The position numbers and the translations under genes were made by a program. Shown in pieces: positions 37,288 through 47,846 of a stretch of 64,000 nt of DNA. Every line of letters begins with the position of its first letter. Position 1 is the first letter of the stretch. The stretch is taken from positions 1 to 64,000 of the forward strand of contig JAFGVM010000031.1 of the NCBI GenBank assembly GCA_016937995.1, written 5' to 3'. The notes beneath the pieces are model-generated. The model made no database searches. It saw only the letters and a list, made by a program, of their open reading frames with translations, and was not told where the DNA came from. This stretch comes from Candidatus Delongbacteria bacterium. Lineage in GTDB: Bacteria; UBA4055.

Positions 37288-38652
37288 ATGTTTAGGAGAT
37301 TTGCAGTAATTATCTTAGCGTTAATCATAAACCAACTAATTTGTAAACCATTTAAAGATATTACTTCTATTGCCCAGCTTGACAGCATGAGTGTATTCTC
37401 ATTTGCAATTATGAGTGACAATAAAGGCGACGCCTTGAATAAGAAAGAATTCGAAAGGATGGATAAATGGATAAAAGAAACAAAATCTGAATTTGTAATA
37501 GGTCTTGGAGACCATGTTAAAAGAGGATGGAAGAATCAGTTCGTTGATTTCCTGAAAGAAGATAAATGGTGGTATAGACATTTTTATCCTGTTCTTGCAG
37601 ATGGTGAAAATGAATTCTACGGTGAATCGCAAGCTGACAGAAGTAAAGGAAAAGAATTGTTTGAACTTACTGATATCAGAGAAAGAGAGAATGTTAAATT
37701 TACTAAAGAAGGTTCAGAATATTACGCAAAAATTAAAGTTAAAGATTATACGGTTCACTTAATTTCCCTGTTCTTTCCCGATTCACCTTCAGACGAATCA
37801 GTTGCATTTCCCGATGAATCAAAAAAGTATCTTGTAGATGTCCTTAACAGTATTGAAAAAAGTGATAAGGATATAATCATTGCTGCTGCTCATTCAAGAA
37901 TGGGTTACTGGTTGAATAATCTACCCAAGGAACAATTGGATATTACTTTAGATAAAGTAGACCTTGTTCTATCTGCCACTACTCATATTTTTCAGGTATT
38001 TAATTCATATGGTGATGAGAAAGTTCCTTTAGCCATTAATACCGGATCAATCACATTTCCAAATTTGTTCTGTCCCGGTGGATACGTACAGGTAAATCTT
38101 GTTGAGGATCCGACAGCTATAGTTGTTCAGTATATAAATGCTGAGAAAAAAGATAGAAAGCTTCAGAACACTTATTATTCAGCTGTTAAAAAGCTTAACG
38201 GGGAAGTTGTCAGTGCTGATTTTAAAGAGCTGAAGAAAAAAGATGATCCCAACAGGATAATTGCTGAAACTTCAAGAGAGTTTTCTACCGAGGAATTAAA
38301 AGCATTGTTACATATTTATTGTATGGAGAAGTTCAATACTGATACCGCGATAATAAATAATTTCAGAGGTCTTAGTAAAGGTGATGTCAATTATATTGAA
38401 TACCTCAGTATCTTTCCATATAAGAACAAGATCGTTACCTTATCTGTGAATCCAGCTGAGTATGACAGTATTTTCACAGCTAAGACATCAAGTAAAGTTA
38501 CCAGGATCACTACTGATGCTTATACAGGTGAATATATTTTAAAAGCTTTGAATATGGACAGGAGTAAGTTAGAAAAGACTGATTTTGATGAGATCAAACT
38601 TTTAAAAAAATTTATGAAAAAAAGTGATGATATTAAATTTATCGATGATTAA
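37288..38652 (+). CDS. Secreted metallophosphatase-like protein
   Basis: Signal peptide; FAIMSDNKGD, GLGDHVKRG, AAAHSRMGYW calcineurin-like motifs. Confidence 0.6.
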   Translation: MFRRFAVIILALIINQLICKPFKDITSIAQLDSMSVFSFAIMSDNKGDALNKKEFERMDKWIKETKSEFVIGLGDHVKRGWKNQFVDFLKEDKWWYRHFYPVLADGENEFYGESQADRSKGKELFELTDIRERENVKFTKEGSEYYAKIKVKDYTVHLISLFFPDSPSDESVAFPDESKKYLVDVLNSIEKSDKDIIIAAAHSRMGYWLNNLPKEQLDITLDKVDLVLSATTHIFQVFNSYGDEKVPLAINTGSITFPNLFCPGGYVQVNLVEDPTAIVVQYINAEKKDRKLQNTYYSAVKKLNGEVVSADFKELKKKDDPNRIIAETSREFSTEELKALLHIYCMEKFNTDTAIINNFRGLSKGDVNYIEYLSIFPYKNKIVTLSVNPAEYDSIFTAKTSSKVTRITTDAYTGEYILKALNMDRSKLEKTDFDEIKLLKKFMKKSDDIKFIDD

Positions 38653-39212
38653 TCAGTTAGTTCGTTCTTTTGTAAGAACTTCAGTTTTCTCTGGTGCTTG
38701 ATCTTATTTCTTTTTCTTACAATATATTTGTAAGTCAAAAAGTAAACTATCGGATAAGTGATAATACCCATGATAATGCCACCGATTGTGACCATATAAA
38801 ATAAAGTCAGAAGGTCTTTGCCGAAAACAGCAATATTATGAACTGAAATTTTTACGAACAGGTTTTTGAACACTTCATAAGTGAAGTCATGCAAAATAAA
38901 TATCCTTCCCAGAAAATGTACTCCGTAAAATGTTGCTAATGCATTTAGAGGGTTTGTAAAAATATTAGTACCTACAATACCGGCTAGTTTATTTGTTTTA
39001 AAGAAAGTGCATAGCACAAGAACTGTTACAGTTTGCAATGGTATTATTGGTAAAAAGCCAACGAATATACCCATAGCAAGGCCATGGGCAATTCTTTCAG
39101 GCGGGTCTTCTTTTCTGACCATCAGCAAAAAATAATACTTAAGTATCCGATACATTTTTTTTAAATACGGATGATCTTTTTTATGCTGATATTTTTTTAT
39201 ACTATCTTTCAA
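38649..39212 (-). CDS. DUF2062 membrane protein
   Basis: ERIAHGLAMGIFVGFLPIIPLQTVTVL...GTNIFTNPLNALATFYGVHFLG. Confidence 0.85.
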   Translation of the reverse strand: MKDSIKKYQHKKDHPYLKKMYRILKYYFLLMVRKEDPPERIAHGLAMGIFVGFLPIIPLQTVTVLVLCTFFKTNKLAGIVGTNIFTNPLNALATFYGVHFLGRIFILHDFTYEVFKNLFVKISVHNIAVFGKDLLTLFYMVTIGGIIMGIITYPIVYFLTYKYIVRKRNKIKHQRKLKFLQKNELTD

Positions 39213-39226
39213 ATCACCACCAAAAT

Positions 39227-40633
39227 CTAATAAATGAATTTTTGAATGAAATAGTGGAGAAGATCTTCAATTTTGACTCTTTCCTGTGCCATAGAATCTC
39301 TATCTCTGACAGTTACAGAATTGTCCTCTAAAGAATCAAAATCAAAAGTGATACAATACGGTGTTCCGATCTCGTCCTGTCTTCTATATCTTTTGCCGAT
39401 ACTTCCAACAGCATCAAGATCAATATTCCATCCTAATTTTGTTACAAGTTCATCATAAACTTTTTTAGCATCATCATTTAATTTTTTCGCAAGAGGTAGT
39501 ACAGCTATTTTATAAGGGGCAAGAGCAGGATGTAATTTTAAAACGACACGGGTATCATTTTCATTGATCACTTCTTCGTTATAAGCATCATTCAGTATGA
39601 TCAATGCAGTTCTCTGGACTCCCAGGGAAGGTTCTATTACAAATGGTACGTATTTTTCTTTTTCAGCTTCATCAAAGTATGAAAGGTCTTTACCTGAAAG
39701 TTCAATGTGTTGTTTCAGGTCATAATCTGTTCTGGATGCAATACCGCAGAGTTCACCCCATCCGAAAGGATATCTATATTCCACATCTGTTGTTGCATTT
39801 GAATAGAAAGCAAGTTCATCAGCTTCATGATCCCTCATTCTGAGATTTTCCTTTTTAACTCCAAGGCCGATAAACCAATTATATGTGAAATCTTTCCAGA
39901 AATCGAACCATTCAAGTTCAGTTCCAGGCTTACAGAAAAATTCCATTTCCATCTGTTCGAATTCTCTTGTTCTGAAAATAAAGTTTCCGGGAGTTATCTC
40001 ATTTCTAAATGATTTTCCTATCTGACAGATCCCGAAAGGTACTTTTTTTCTACTTGTAGTTTGAACGTTCTTAAAGTTAATAAAAATTCCCTGAGCTGTC
40101 TCAGGTCTAAGATATATTTGAGCTCCTTCCCCTTCAATAACTCCCTGCTCAGTTTTGAACATTAAATTAAAAGCTTTAGGTTCAGTCCAATCTATCTTAC
40201 CGCACTTTGGACACACAATGTTATTCGAGTTAATGAAATCAAATAGCTCATTTGTTGTTGTATGTTCACCTGCCCAGTTCTCTGGAAATAGCTCTGTATT
40301 GTTATTTTCATTCCATTCTTCGATCAATTTATCAGCTCTCGCTCTTGATTTGCAATTTTTACAATCCATTAAAGGATCTGAAAAACCGCTAACATGACCA
40401 GAAGCCTCCCATACTTTAGGATTAAGAAGTATCGCAGAATCAAGTTCAACCATATCAGTTCTTTCAATTATAAATTTTCTACGCCATGCATGTTTGATAT
40501 TTTTGACAAGTTCTACTCCAAGAGGTCCGTAATCCCAGGTATTTGCTAAACCTCCGTAAATTTCTGAACCAGGATATACAAATCCTCTTCTTTTAGCGAG
40601 GGAAACTATCTTATCTAATGTTGTTTCAGACAT
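39227..40633 (-). CDS. glyS: Glycyl-tRNA synthetase
   Basis: Class II GlyRS of the single-chain type: [49 protein letters not shown]. Confidence 0.95.
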   Translation of the reverse strand: MSETTLDKIVSLAKRRGFVYPGSEIYGGLANTWDYGPLGVELVKNIKHAWRRKFIIERTDMVELDSAILLNPKVWEASGHVSGFSDPLMDCKNCKSRARADKLIEEWNENNNTELFPENWAGEHTTTNELFDFINSNNIVCPKCGKIDWTEPKAFNLMFKTEQGVIEGEGAQIYLRPETAQGIFINFKNVQTTSRKKVPFGICQIGKSFRNEITPGNFIFRTREFEQMEMEFFCKPGTELEWFDFWKDFTYNWFIGLGVKKENLRMRDHEADELAFYSNATTDVEYRYPFGWGELCGIASRTDYDLKQHIELSGKDLSYFDEAEKEKYVPFVIEPSLGVQRTALIILNDAYNEEVINENDTRVVLKLHPALAPYKIAVLPLAKKLNDDAKKVYDELVTKLGWNIDLDAVGSIGKRYRRQDEIGTPYCITFDFDSLEDNSVTVRDRDSMAQERVKIEDLLHYFIQKFIY

Positions 40634-40647
40634 TATTTAACTCCATT

Positions 40648-42810
40648 TTACCAATCAATTATTTTTTCATTTTTTTCTTCTTCCTCTTTCTCCCTAAGAA
40701 GATTTTCGAGAAATTTTAAAGCATTTTTATTGCCCAGTTCTGCAGATCTGTTATACAGGTTCATTGCTATTTTCCTGTCTTTAGGAATAAATTGACCTTC
40801 TTCATCGATCCTTCTGTAATATATATTTGCTGTCTCAAATAAACTCTCTGAGTAGTACTTTGGATGATTGGACAATTCTTTGAATACTATTAATGCAGAT
40901 TCAGGATCATATTTTGCTACAGCTTTAGCCTTTTTGAACTTGATATCTATATTTAAAGAATCCTCAAGCAACAGAGTGTCATAAAAAGCTACTGCTCTTC
41001 GATATCTTTTAAAATTGAAAAACGAATCAGCTATTTTATTATAGAGATCTGTGAATTTTTCTTTTGGTACGAATCCGATATCATCATTTGAGTTAAGGTC
41101 TTCATATTTGGTTAAAGAGATAAGGAAATTTTTAACTGCCAGAGAATCATTGTGTTTAACATTATATACGTATCCCAGGTTATAATATTTTTCTGCTTCA
41201 GCAAAAATATTTTCAGCTATGTTATCAGAAAATTGAAGATTTTTGATTCCTTTTCTTCTCAGGAAAGTGAAAAGGTCTGAAGCAATATTAGATCTTTCTT
41301 CATCGAAGATAATATCCCCATAAATAGCCTTATACTCCTTTGTGTTTTGAAGAATTCTCCTGATCGATAATTTATCATTTGTATTCAATAAATTCAGTAT
41401 CATTTCCATTACAGAGTAACCATTGATCTCCATCTTCTTCGGATTTCTTTTATTGTCACTTCTGAATTTGTATACAAAGTCGTTGTACTTCGGGTTATCA
41501 ACATTATAACTGCTTTCTTTTATAAAGATGAGACTGTCAGCATTCTCAGCTAGTTTTGTAAGAGTTTTATTGTCATCCCATCCATAAGTTCCCAGAAATC
41601 GACCGGTAAAATTATAGAATGCCATTTGAGGCAGAACTGATTGAACGTCCTTATTTTCAACAGGTAAAAAGAAAGCATCAATAACACCTACAGGAACTGT
41701 TTTGATGGAATCATCCGACATATATTTTTCGACATCAAGAGAATCTATAATACAGATATTCTCTCTGAACCGGAGAAGCTGTTTACTCAGATTTGAGGCA
41801 TCGTAATACCATTCAGTTCCGATAATACCGCATCCTCTCTCAAGGATAACATCAGTGAAACCTGCAACTGATTCTTTACCATCAGAATTAAGAGGTGCAA
41901 GTATTCCGAAAGTTTTAAAGTTCAATGAATCAACGGCATATTCAGCTATCTTCCTGCTTAAAGTATAAGATGTCGTGTTCAACTGGAAAATATTTTTTGA
42001 AATGGATGAGATATTCCTCATTGAAGCAGTTGGAGATACTAGAGGTATCTTTTTTACCGAAGCTATTCCGGCCAGAGCAGAAGTTGCGTTGGACCGTAAC
42101 TCCCCAATGATGAGGTTGTATCTTGAAGATTCGATCCTTTCTGTGACCTTTTTTACCATTGTTGTAATGTTGCTTTCAGAATTTACTATATCGAGTTTTA
42201 CAGTTTTATCATTCTTCAAAGAAATTTTACTTACGGCATATTTTATTCCGTTCAGAATGTCGTTTCCTACATCCTTATCTTCTCCGGTCAAAGGTAAAAC
42301 TACAAGAATTTTTATTGAATTTCCGGCATTAGCAAGTTCTTTTAATATGTCTTTGTTGAAGATCTTTTCAGAAAGTTCAATGTAATCATCATCTGATAGT
42401 AATAATTTGATCACAGCATAAAGAATTTCTTTGGAATTCCTTGCAAGTTCACTGTTGCTTGAGTTAAGCAGATCTACCAGAATGTTAGTGGCAGTTGTAT
42501 TGTTCTGCAGTTTTAATTCACTAAGTGCAATATAGTATCTTACGATGTCTTTTTGATCAAAATAGGGGGAATGATCTAATAATTCTGAAAGTGTTTTTCT
42601 GCTTTTACGATATTCAGCAACTTCATAATAACAAACACCTCGGAACATCATGAATTCATCATAATTTAAAGAATTTTTATCTAAACGTTCAGTTAAATCA
42701 ATAACTCTCTGATAATAACCAGAATCATATGATATCTTAATTTTTTCTTCCAGATCAATAGAAAAAAGCGTTGGTATAATTAATAGAAGTGTAAGTATAA
42801 TATTTTTCAT
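40648..42810 (-). CDS. Periplasmic-binding/LppC-like protein with TPR regions
   Basis: IKILVVLPLTGEDKDVGNDILNGIKYAV...LIIGELRSNATSALAGIASVKKIPLVSPTAS. Confidence 0.8.
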   Translation of the reverse strand: MKNIILTLLLIIPTLFSIDLEEKIKISYDSGYYQRVIDLTERLDKNSLNYDEFMMFRGVCYYEVAEYRKSRKTLSELLDHSPYFDQKDIVRYYIALSELKLQNNTTATNILVDLLNSSNSELARNSKEILYAVIKLLLSDDDYIELSEKIFNKDILKELANAGNSIKILVVLPLTGEDKDVGNDILNGIKYAVSKISLKNDKTVKLDIVNSESNITTMVKKVTERIESSRYNLIIGELRSNATSALAGIASVKKIPLVSPTASMRNISSISKNIFQLNTTSYTLSRKIAEYAVDSLNFKTFGILAPLNSDGKESVAGFTDVILERGCGIIGTEWYYDASNLSKQLLRFRENICIIDSLDVEKYMSDDSIKTVPVGVIDAFFLPVENKDVQSVLPQMAFYNFTGRFLGTYGWDDNKTLTKLAENADSLIFIKESSYNVDNPKYNDFVYKFRSDNKRNPKKMEINGYSVMEMILNLLNTNDKLSIRRILQNTKEYKAIYGDIIFDEERSNIASDLFTFLRRKGIKNLQFSDNIAENIFAEAEKYYNLGYVYNVKHNDSLAVKNFLISLTKYEDLNSNDDIGFVPKEKFTDLYNKIADSFFNFKRYRRAVAFYDTLLLEDSLNIDIKFKKAKAVAKYDPESALIVFKELSNHPKYYSESLFETANIYYRRIDEEGQFIPKDRKIAMNLYNRSAELGNKNALKFLENLLREKEEEEKNEKIIDW

Positions 42811-42823
42811 ATTTTTCCCCGGG

Positions 42824-44662
42824 TTACTCTACTGTAACACTTTTTGCCAAATTTCTGGGCATATCAACATTAAATCCTTTTTCAACAGCGATATAATAAG
42901 CTAATAATTGGAGAGGTATGACCGTAAGAATAGGCATTAATAGATTTGTTGTGTCAGGAATTTTTATAACATAATCTGAGATACTTTCAATTTCCTCATC
43001 TCCATAGCTTGCGATAGTAATGATTACCCCGTTTCTGGCTTTGACTTCTTTCATATTAGTTATGACCTTATCATAAATGGCATCTTTTATGGCAATGAAA
43101 ATTACCGGCATATCCTTATCGATCAAAGCAATAGGCCCATGTTTCATTTCCGCTGCAGGATATCCTTCAGCATGAATATATGATATCTCTTTGAGTTTTA
43201 ATGCACCTTCTAAAGCTACTGGAAAGTTAAATCCCCTACCAAGATACAGAAAATTCTTTGCATCTTTAAATTTCAGTGCTATATCTTTTACGACCATGGA
43301 GTTATCCAGAATAGAGTTTATCAGTGTAGGCAAAAGTTTCATTTCTTTAACTATTTTGTAACCTTCTCTGAATGACATATCCTTATGCCTTGCAATGTCA
43401 ACGGTTATCAAAGCAAGTGCCATTACCTGTGATGTAAAAGCTTTTGTTGAAGCTACTCCGATCTCAGGTCCTGCATGAAGGTAAACACCTGCATCTGTAA
43501 CTTTAGATATGGTTGATCCCACAACATTGCATAATCCGATGGTGTATGCGCCCTTTCTTTTAGCCTCTTTCAAAGCTGCTAAAGTATCTGCTGTTTCACC
43601 GGATTGAGAAATAGCGATAACAACAGTTTTTTCTGAAATAATTGGATCTCTGTATCTGAACTCTGATGCATATTCCACTTCAACAGGTATTTTTGCATAC
43701 TCTTCGATCATATATTCACCGATCAAGGCACTATGCCAGCTTGTTCCACATGCGATTATATAAATTTTTTCAGCTTTGATAAGCGCATTATAAACTTGAG
43801 GATGCTGTCTGAGACCACCAAGGTTAGTGGTTCCTTCGTCAAGGATGATCCGTCCTCTCATTGTATCAATAAGTGTCCTTGGCTGCTGGAATATCTCTTT
43901 GAGCATAAAATGTTCATATCCATCTTTCTCTATCTCCTGAACATCAATATCTATCTTCTCTATGTTCTTTGTGATAATCTCATCTTCGAGATTCTTATGA
44001 ACGACCCGGTCCTTGTATATTACACCGATCTCCTTATCATCAAGATAGACCACATCATCAGTTTTTGAAATTACAGATGCAGGGTCAGAAGCAAAATAAT
44101 TTTCATTTTCACCGATCCCGATGAGTAGAGGGGAACCCAGTCTTGCGACGATCAATTTATCAGGCTCATCAACGTGTAAAACGCCGATGCCGTATGTTCC
44201 CTTAACATCAAAAAGAGCTTTTTTTACAGCAAGTTCGATATCATCAGTATAGTAACTTTCAATAAGATTTACCAGGATCTCTGTATCTGTCTCTGAGTAG
44301 AATTTATAACCTTTAGCTTCCAATCTTTTCTGTAATGAAATGTAATTCTCTATGATCCCGTTGTGAACTAGATATATTTTTTTATTGTTCGAGATATGCG
44401 GATGGGAATTTTCCATACTGGGCTCACCGTGAGTAGCCCATCTTGTGTGAGCAAGACCCAAATTGCCGATATCTCTATTATCGATCTTTTTTTCAAGATC
44501 TATTATTTTACCGACACTTTTTTTTATGTGTATCGATGATGAACTTTCGTCAAGAACCACTATTCCTGCGGAATCATATCCACGGTATTCTACTCTTTTG
44601 AGTCCTTCGATCAAAAAACTTACACAATCTTTCTTACCGATATAACCTACTATTCCACACAT
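42824..44662 (-). CDS. glmS: Glutamine-fructose-6-phosphate aminotransferase
   Basis: MCGIVGYIGKKDC...RVEYRGYDSAGI...MPRNLAKSVTVE C-terminus. Confidence 0.98.
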   Translation of the reverse strand: MCGIVGYIGKKDCVSFLIEGLKRVEYRGYDSAGIVVLDESSSSIHIKKSVGKIIDLEKKIDNRDIGNLGLAHTRWATHGEPSMENSHPHISNNKKIYLVHNGIIENYISLQKRLEAKGYKFYSETDTEILVNLIESYYTDDIELAVKKALFDVKGTYGIGVLHVDEPDKLIVARLGSPLLIGIGENENYFASDPASVISKTDDVVYLDDKEIGVIYKDRVVHKNLEDEIITKNIEKIDIDVQEIEKDGYEHFMLKEIFQQPRTLIDTMRGRIILDEGTTNLGGLRQHPQVYNALIKAEKIYIIACGTSWHSALIGEYMIEEYAKIPVEVEYASEFRYRDPIISEKTVVIAISQSGETADTLAALKEAKRKGAYTIGLCNVVGSTISKVTDAGVYLHAGPEIGVASTKAFTSQVMALALITVDIARHKDMSFREGYKIVKEMKLLPTLINSILDNSMVVKDIALKFKDAKNFLYLGRGFNFPVALEGALKLKEISYIHAEGYPAAEMKHGPIALIDKDMPVIFIAIKDAIYDKVITNMKEVKARNGVIITIASYGDEEIESISDYVIKIPDTTNLLMPILTVIPLQLLAYYIAVEKGFNVDMPRNLAKSVTVE

Positions 44663-44808
44663 TCTGACTCCAAAATGAACTTCATTACACTGTTTATATA
44701 TATAAGTGTGTAAATATAGTTTTAAAATATTAATTTATCAAATAGATTATACAAATAAAAAATTATTGAAATGTTGTTATCATTGAGATCGAAACAGAAA
44801 GATCGATC

Positions 44809-45342
44809 CTATAAAATCACGTTACTTTGATTTTTCTTATAAACAGATGTATCAGCAGTGTTTTTTGACTGATCCTTATTCAGCTTGAGTATGGTAAAAC
44901 CGACTCTTGAAACCTTTTTGTTTTCCGAGACCACATTATGAGTAAATTTATATCCGTTCAGGATACTATTTTTGAGTGAAACATGGAAATCACCGTTGTT
45001 ATAAGCTATATCATAAATCTGGTCCTGAAATGTGATCATAGGTTTTAGATCAAATTCGGAAAAATTGAAGATAGTGTTTCTTGTTACAACATAAACTTCA
45101 TCTCTGTTCGCTATTATCTTAAAGAAATCTCTTAGTTTTGCTATAATGTTATCGTTCAGGTAAAGGTTGTTATCTTTGAAATAGAAAACTTTGTCATCAA
45201 GTTGAATTTTTTGATCTTCACTGATCAACTGAATATTCTCGCTGTTATCTTCAGTGACGAAGTTACCGTGATCGTTCATTGTTATAGAGAAAGAAAAGCT
45301 GGTAAGGATTAAAAATATTAACACGGATACGGTTCTTTTCAA
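44809..45342 (-). CDS. Hypothetical secreted protein
   Basis: Signal peptide MKRTVSVLIFLILTSFSFS. Confidence 0.5.
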   Translation of the reverse strand: MKRTVSVLIFLILTSFSFSITMNDHGNFVTEDNSENIQLISEDQKIQLDDKVFYFKDNNLYLNDNIIAKLRDFFKIIANRDEVYVVTRNTIFNFSEFDLKPMITFQDQIYDIAYNNGDFHVSLKNSILNGYKFTHNVVSENKKVSRVGFTILKLNKDQSKNTADTSVYKKNQSNVIL

Positions 45343-45509
45343 CAGATACTCCTATATTTAGTTTATAGATCCCTTGATCAAATCAGGATCGCTCATATAT
45401 AAGCTTATTGTTGTTCTAAAGCAATAGATAATTTTAGAAAAATATTGCATTATTTCTCAGAACTTGACAGTAAGGAATTTGCTTTATATCCTGTAGAACT
45501 GGATCATTT

Positions 45510-46346
45510 TTATCCGGAAAAATTGCATATACTTCTTATTTCCTGTTGAATCTTATCTGTTTTAAGAATAGAAAGTTCAAGCTGATCGAGGACATGAGGG
45601 GACTCTATGATCTGATCACAAGATACTATACCATTATTGAAAAGTAATTCTTTCTGAGATTTTGTAAGGGAGTGTAGTATTGTAATAGGATATATCCTCT
45701 CTCTGTCAATTATATCTTTAAGTCCGTTACCTTCAGGATAATCCCAGCCGAGAAGGTAAAGACCGCTGCACTTTGCAAATGTCATAGAATCGTGAGTAAA
45801 GCGTGTATTGGTGGCTACCATACCGTGAAATACATAGCCGTCGAATTCCTTCATTTTCTCTCTTTTTCGAATTATATCATTTACACGGGAATGCACATAT
45901 AAAGGTACTTGTACGCTTACAGATTTATCAGAGCTTTGTCCATACTTACATTCAACGATATACTGCTCATTGTCTTTAGTAGCTATTACATCAACTTCAT
46001 GAGTTACACAATAACCGTCTATCACTAGAGCGACCTCAGTATCATACCCCTGCTTTTCGAGAACTTTTCCGATAAATGTTTCGAAAGGATGACCGGTTGG
46101 TCCAAGCTCCATGATAGCCTGTTTCAATTTATACCTGAGGGACGAATGATCCTGTCTTCGGTAAAGGTGCCTGAAAGCAGCTTTATAAATTTTCTTCGTG
46201 GTAACACCGTCGATCATCCAAGAGTTTATATCCTTAATAATTTCATCAATTAACTGGTCATTTGCTCCAGCATTTCTAAGAGACTTTTCAAGTTTTTCCT
46301 TCGAGAATTCTTCTAATTCACCGTTTGATTTCTTTACTTTGATCAT
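45510..46346 (-). CDS. ATP-cone domain fused to Mrr-like restriction endonuclease
   Basis: IKVKKSNGELEEFSKEKLEKSLRNAG ATP-cone; HEVDVIATKDNEQYIVECKYG PD-(D/E)XK motif. Confidence 0.8.
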   Translation of the reverse strand: MIKVKKSNGELEEFSKEKLEKSLRNAGANDQLIDEIIKDINSWMIDGVTTKKIYKAAFRHLYRRQDHSSLRYKLKQAIMELGPTGHPFETFIGKVLEKQGYDTEVALVIDGYCVTHEVDVIATKDNEQYIVECKYGQSSDKSVSVQVPLYVHSRVNDIIRKREKMKEFDGYVFHGMVATNTRFTHDSMTFAKCSGLYLLGWDYPEGNGLKDIIDRERIYPITILHSLTKSQKELLFNNGIVSCDQIIESPHVLDQLELSILKTDKIQQEIRSICNFSG

Positions 46347-46373
46347 ATTAGTTGTTACTCCTCGCTTTGTTTT

Positions 46374-47087
46374 CTAGTCTGACATTAAATCCTTGATTTC
46401 ACACTTGGTCAGGTTGCGGTATTCACCTTCTTTTAGTCCACCGAGTCTTAGATTATTTACTCTTACTCGTTTAAGCTCTAAAACATTGTTCCCGACTTTT
46501 GAGATCATTTTTCTGATCTGTCTGTTGCGACCTTCTTTGATCACCATACTGATCTTTGTAAGCTGTAAGCGCTTCACCTTTGCCGGTTGAGTTTTATAAC
46601 CTTCGATAGTAATACCTTTTTCAAACCGCTCGATCATTCTTTTTGTTACAGTTTCTTCAGTTGTAACAATATATTCTTTCTCTTTTTCAAAAGATGGGTG
46701 CATAAGTTTATAGGTAAGATCTCCGTCATTTGTCAGTAGAAGCAATCCGGAAGAATCTTTATCTAGTCTTCCTACGGGATAAACTCTTTCTTTTATGTCT
46801 TTCAGGAGGTCAGTCACCAAGGGAGAATCAGAGTCGGTTTGCTTTAGTGAAGTAATATAACCTTTAGGTTTGTTGATCATGAGATATATATAATCAGCTT
46901 TGATAGCTTCGATCTTTTCTTCATTGAACTCTATTATGTCTGTTTCAGGATCAACTTTGGTTCCTAGTTGAGTAACTACTTCACCATTAACTTTCACAAG
47001 CCCGTCAGAAATGAATTCTTCACACTTTCTACGTGATGCAACACCTTTCGATGCTAGATATTTCTGAAGTCTTACTAATTCTGCCAT
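46374..47087 (-). CDS. rluB: RluB/RsuA-family pseudouridine synthase
   Basis: MAELVRLQKYLASKGVASRRKCEEFISDGLVKVNG S4 domain; YPVGRLDKDSSGLLLLTNDG; start trimmed from ORF-track start. Confidence 0.92.
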   Translation of the reverse strand: MAELVRLQKYLASKGVASRRKCEEFISDGLVKVNGEVVTQLGTKVDPETDIIEFNEEKIEAIKADYIYLMINKPKGYITSLKQTDSDSPLVTDLLKDIKERVYPVGRLDKDSSGLLLLTNDGDLTYKLMHPSFEKEKEYIVTTEETVTKRMIERFEKGITIEGYKTQPAKVKRLQLTKISMVIKEGRNRQIRKMISKVGNNVLELKRVRVNNLRLGGLKEGEYRNLTKCEIKDLMSD

Positions 47088-47178
47088 GATTTTCCTTATT
47101 TTAAGATCCTGTCCCGATTTATCAGGAAGGATGACATTTCCATAAATATATCTTAAAATACGTTGGTTAGCAAAAATA

Positions 47179-47204
47179 AAAAGGGTCATTTTTAATGACC
47201 CTTA
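47179..47204 (-). terminator. Terminator downstream of tRNA
   Basis: On - strand AAGGGTCATTAAAAATGACCCTTTTTATTTT. Confidence 0.8.
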
Positions 47205-47208
47205 AGTG

Positions 47209-47283
47209 TGGGGGTAACGGGACTCGAACCTGTGATCTCCAGCTTGTCGAGCTGGCGCTTTAAACCAACTAAGCCATACCCCC
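47209..47283 (-). tRNA. tRNA, anticodon loop TCGACAA read as GAC (Val); CCA not encoded
   Basis: GGGGGTATGGCTTAGTTGGTTTAAAGCGCCAGCTCGACAAGCTGGAGATCACAGGTTCGAGTCCCGTTACCCCCA folds with 7-bp acceptor, D, anticodon and T arms. Confidence 0.85.
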
Positions 47284-47319
47284 AGTCTGCTGAAAACCGT
47301 CGTATTTCTGCATCTCAAT

Positions 47320-47495
47320 TTTATTTCTCTCATGTCACTTAGGTCATCTAAGCTCATTCGATAAATAAAACTGCTCTTTGAACTACTCGGTTTTAATCAG
47401 CCTTTCTATTTCAAGAATTTACTTCTCTCATTACAATTGAGTTATCCAAGCTCAATCAAGAAATGAAACTGCTTTTTGAAGTACTTGCTTTAAAG
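47320..47495. repeat. Two tandem diverged copies of the cttaggtcatctaag cruciform repeat
   Basis: 47334 gtcacttaggtcatctaagct; second copy ttacaattgagttatccaagct; both followed by aaactgctNtttgaaNtact. Confidence 0.7.
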
Positions 47496-47516
47496 CAGCA
47501 TTGATTTTTCAACTTG

Positions 47517-47846
47517 TCAAATATCATATTTTGTTGCAAAAAAGTCAATAATAATTCCATAAATGATTCCGGCAATAAATCCAGGAGTGTCAATAAAATT
47601 TGTGGCTGAGTAGAGTGAGAAACTTACTACCAGTCCTATTACTCCACCTCTGATCATTGAAAGTTTAATATCTTTTCTCTTAGGAGTGTATAAACCGATT
47701 GCCAATCCCATGACGACTCTGTTGAACCAGGTTGCAAAAAGGAAAAGTCCTGTAACCTGATCTCCCATTCTTAAGTTTATACCGATAATACAGAATATTC
47801 CCAATATTGCACCTGTTAAAATTGCTATTATTAATCTTTTGTTCAT
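47517..47846 (-). CDS. Small membrane protein
   Basis: Four hydrophobic segments; no family recognised. Confidence 0.6.
   Translation of the reverse strand: MNKRLIIAILTGAILGIFCIIGINLRMGDQVTGLFLFATWFNRVVMGLAIGLYTPKRKDIKLSMIRGGVIGLVVSFSLYSATNFIDTPGFIAGIIYGIIIDFFATKYDI

Noticed and set aside
47088-47189. N-terminal extension of RluB (MTLFIFANQRILRYIYGN...)
   Set aside because: S4-domain homology starts at MAELVRLQKYL; the upstream part overlaps the tRNA terminator.
47320-47495. Possible short CRISPR array
   Set aside because: Only two diverged copies, palindromic with variable arms, no uniform spacers and no cas genes nearby.
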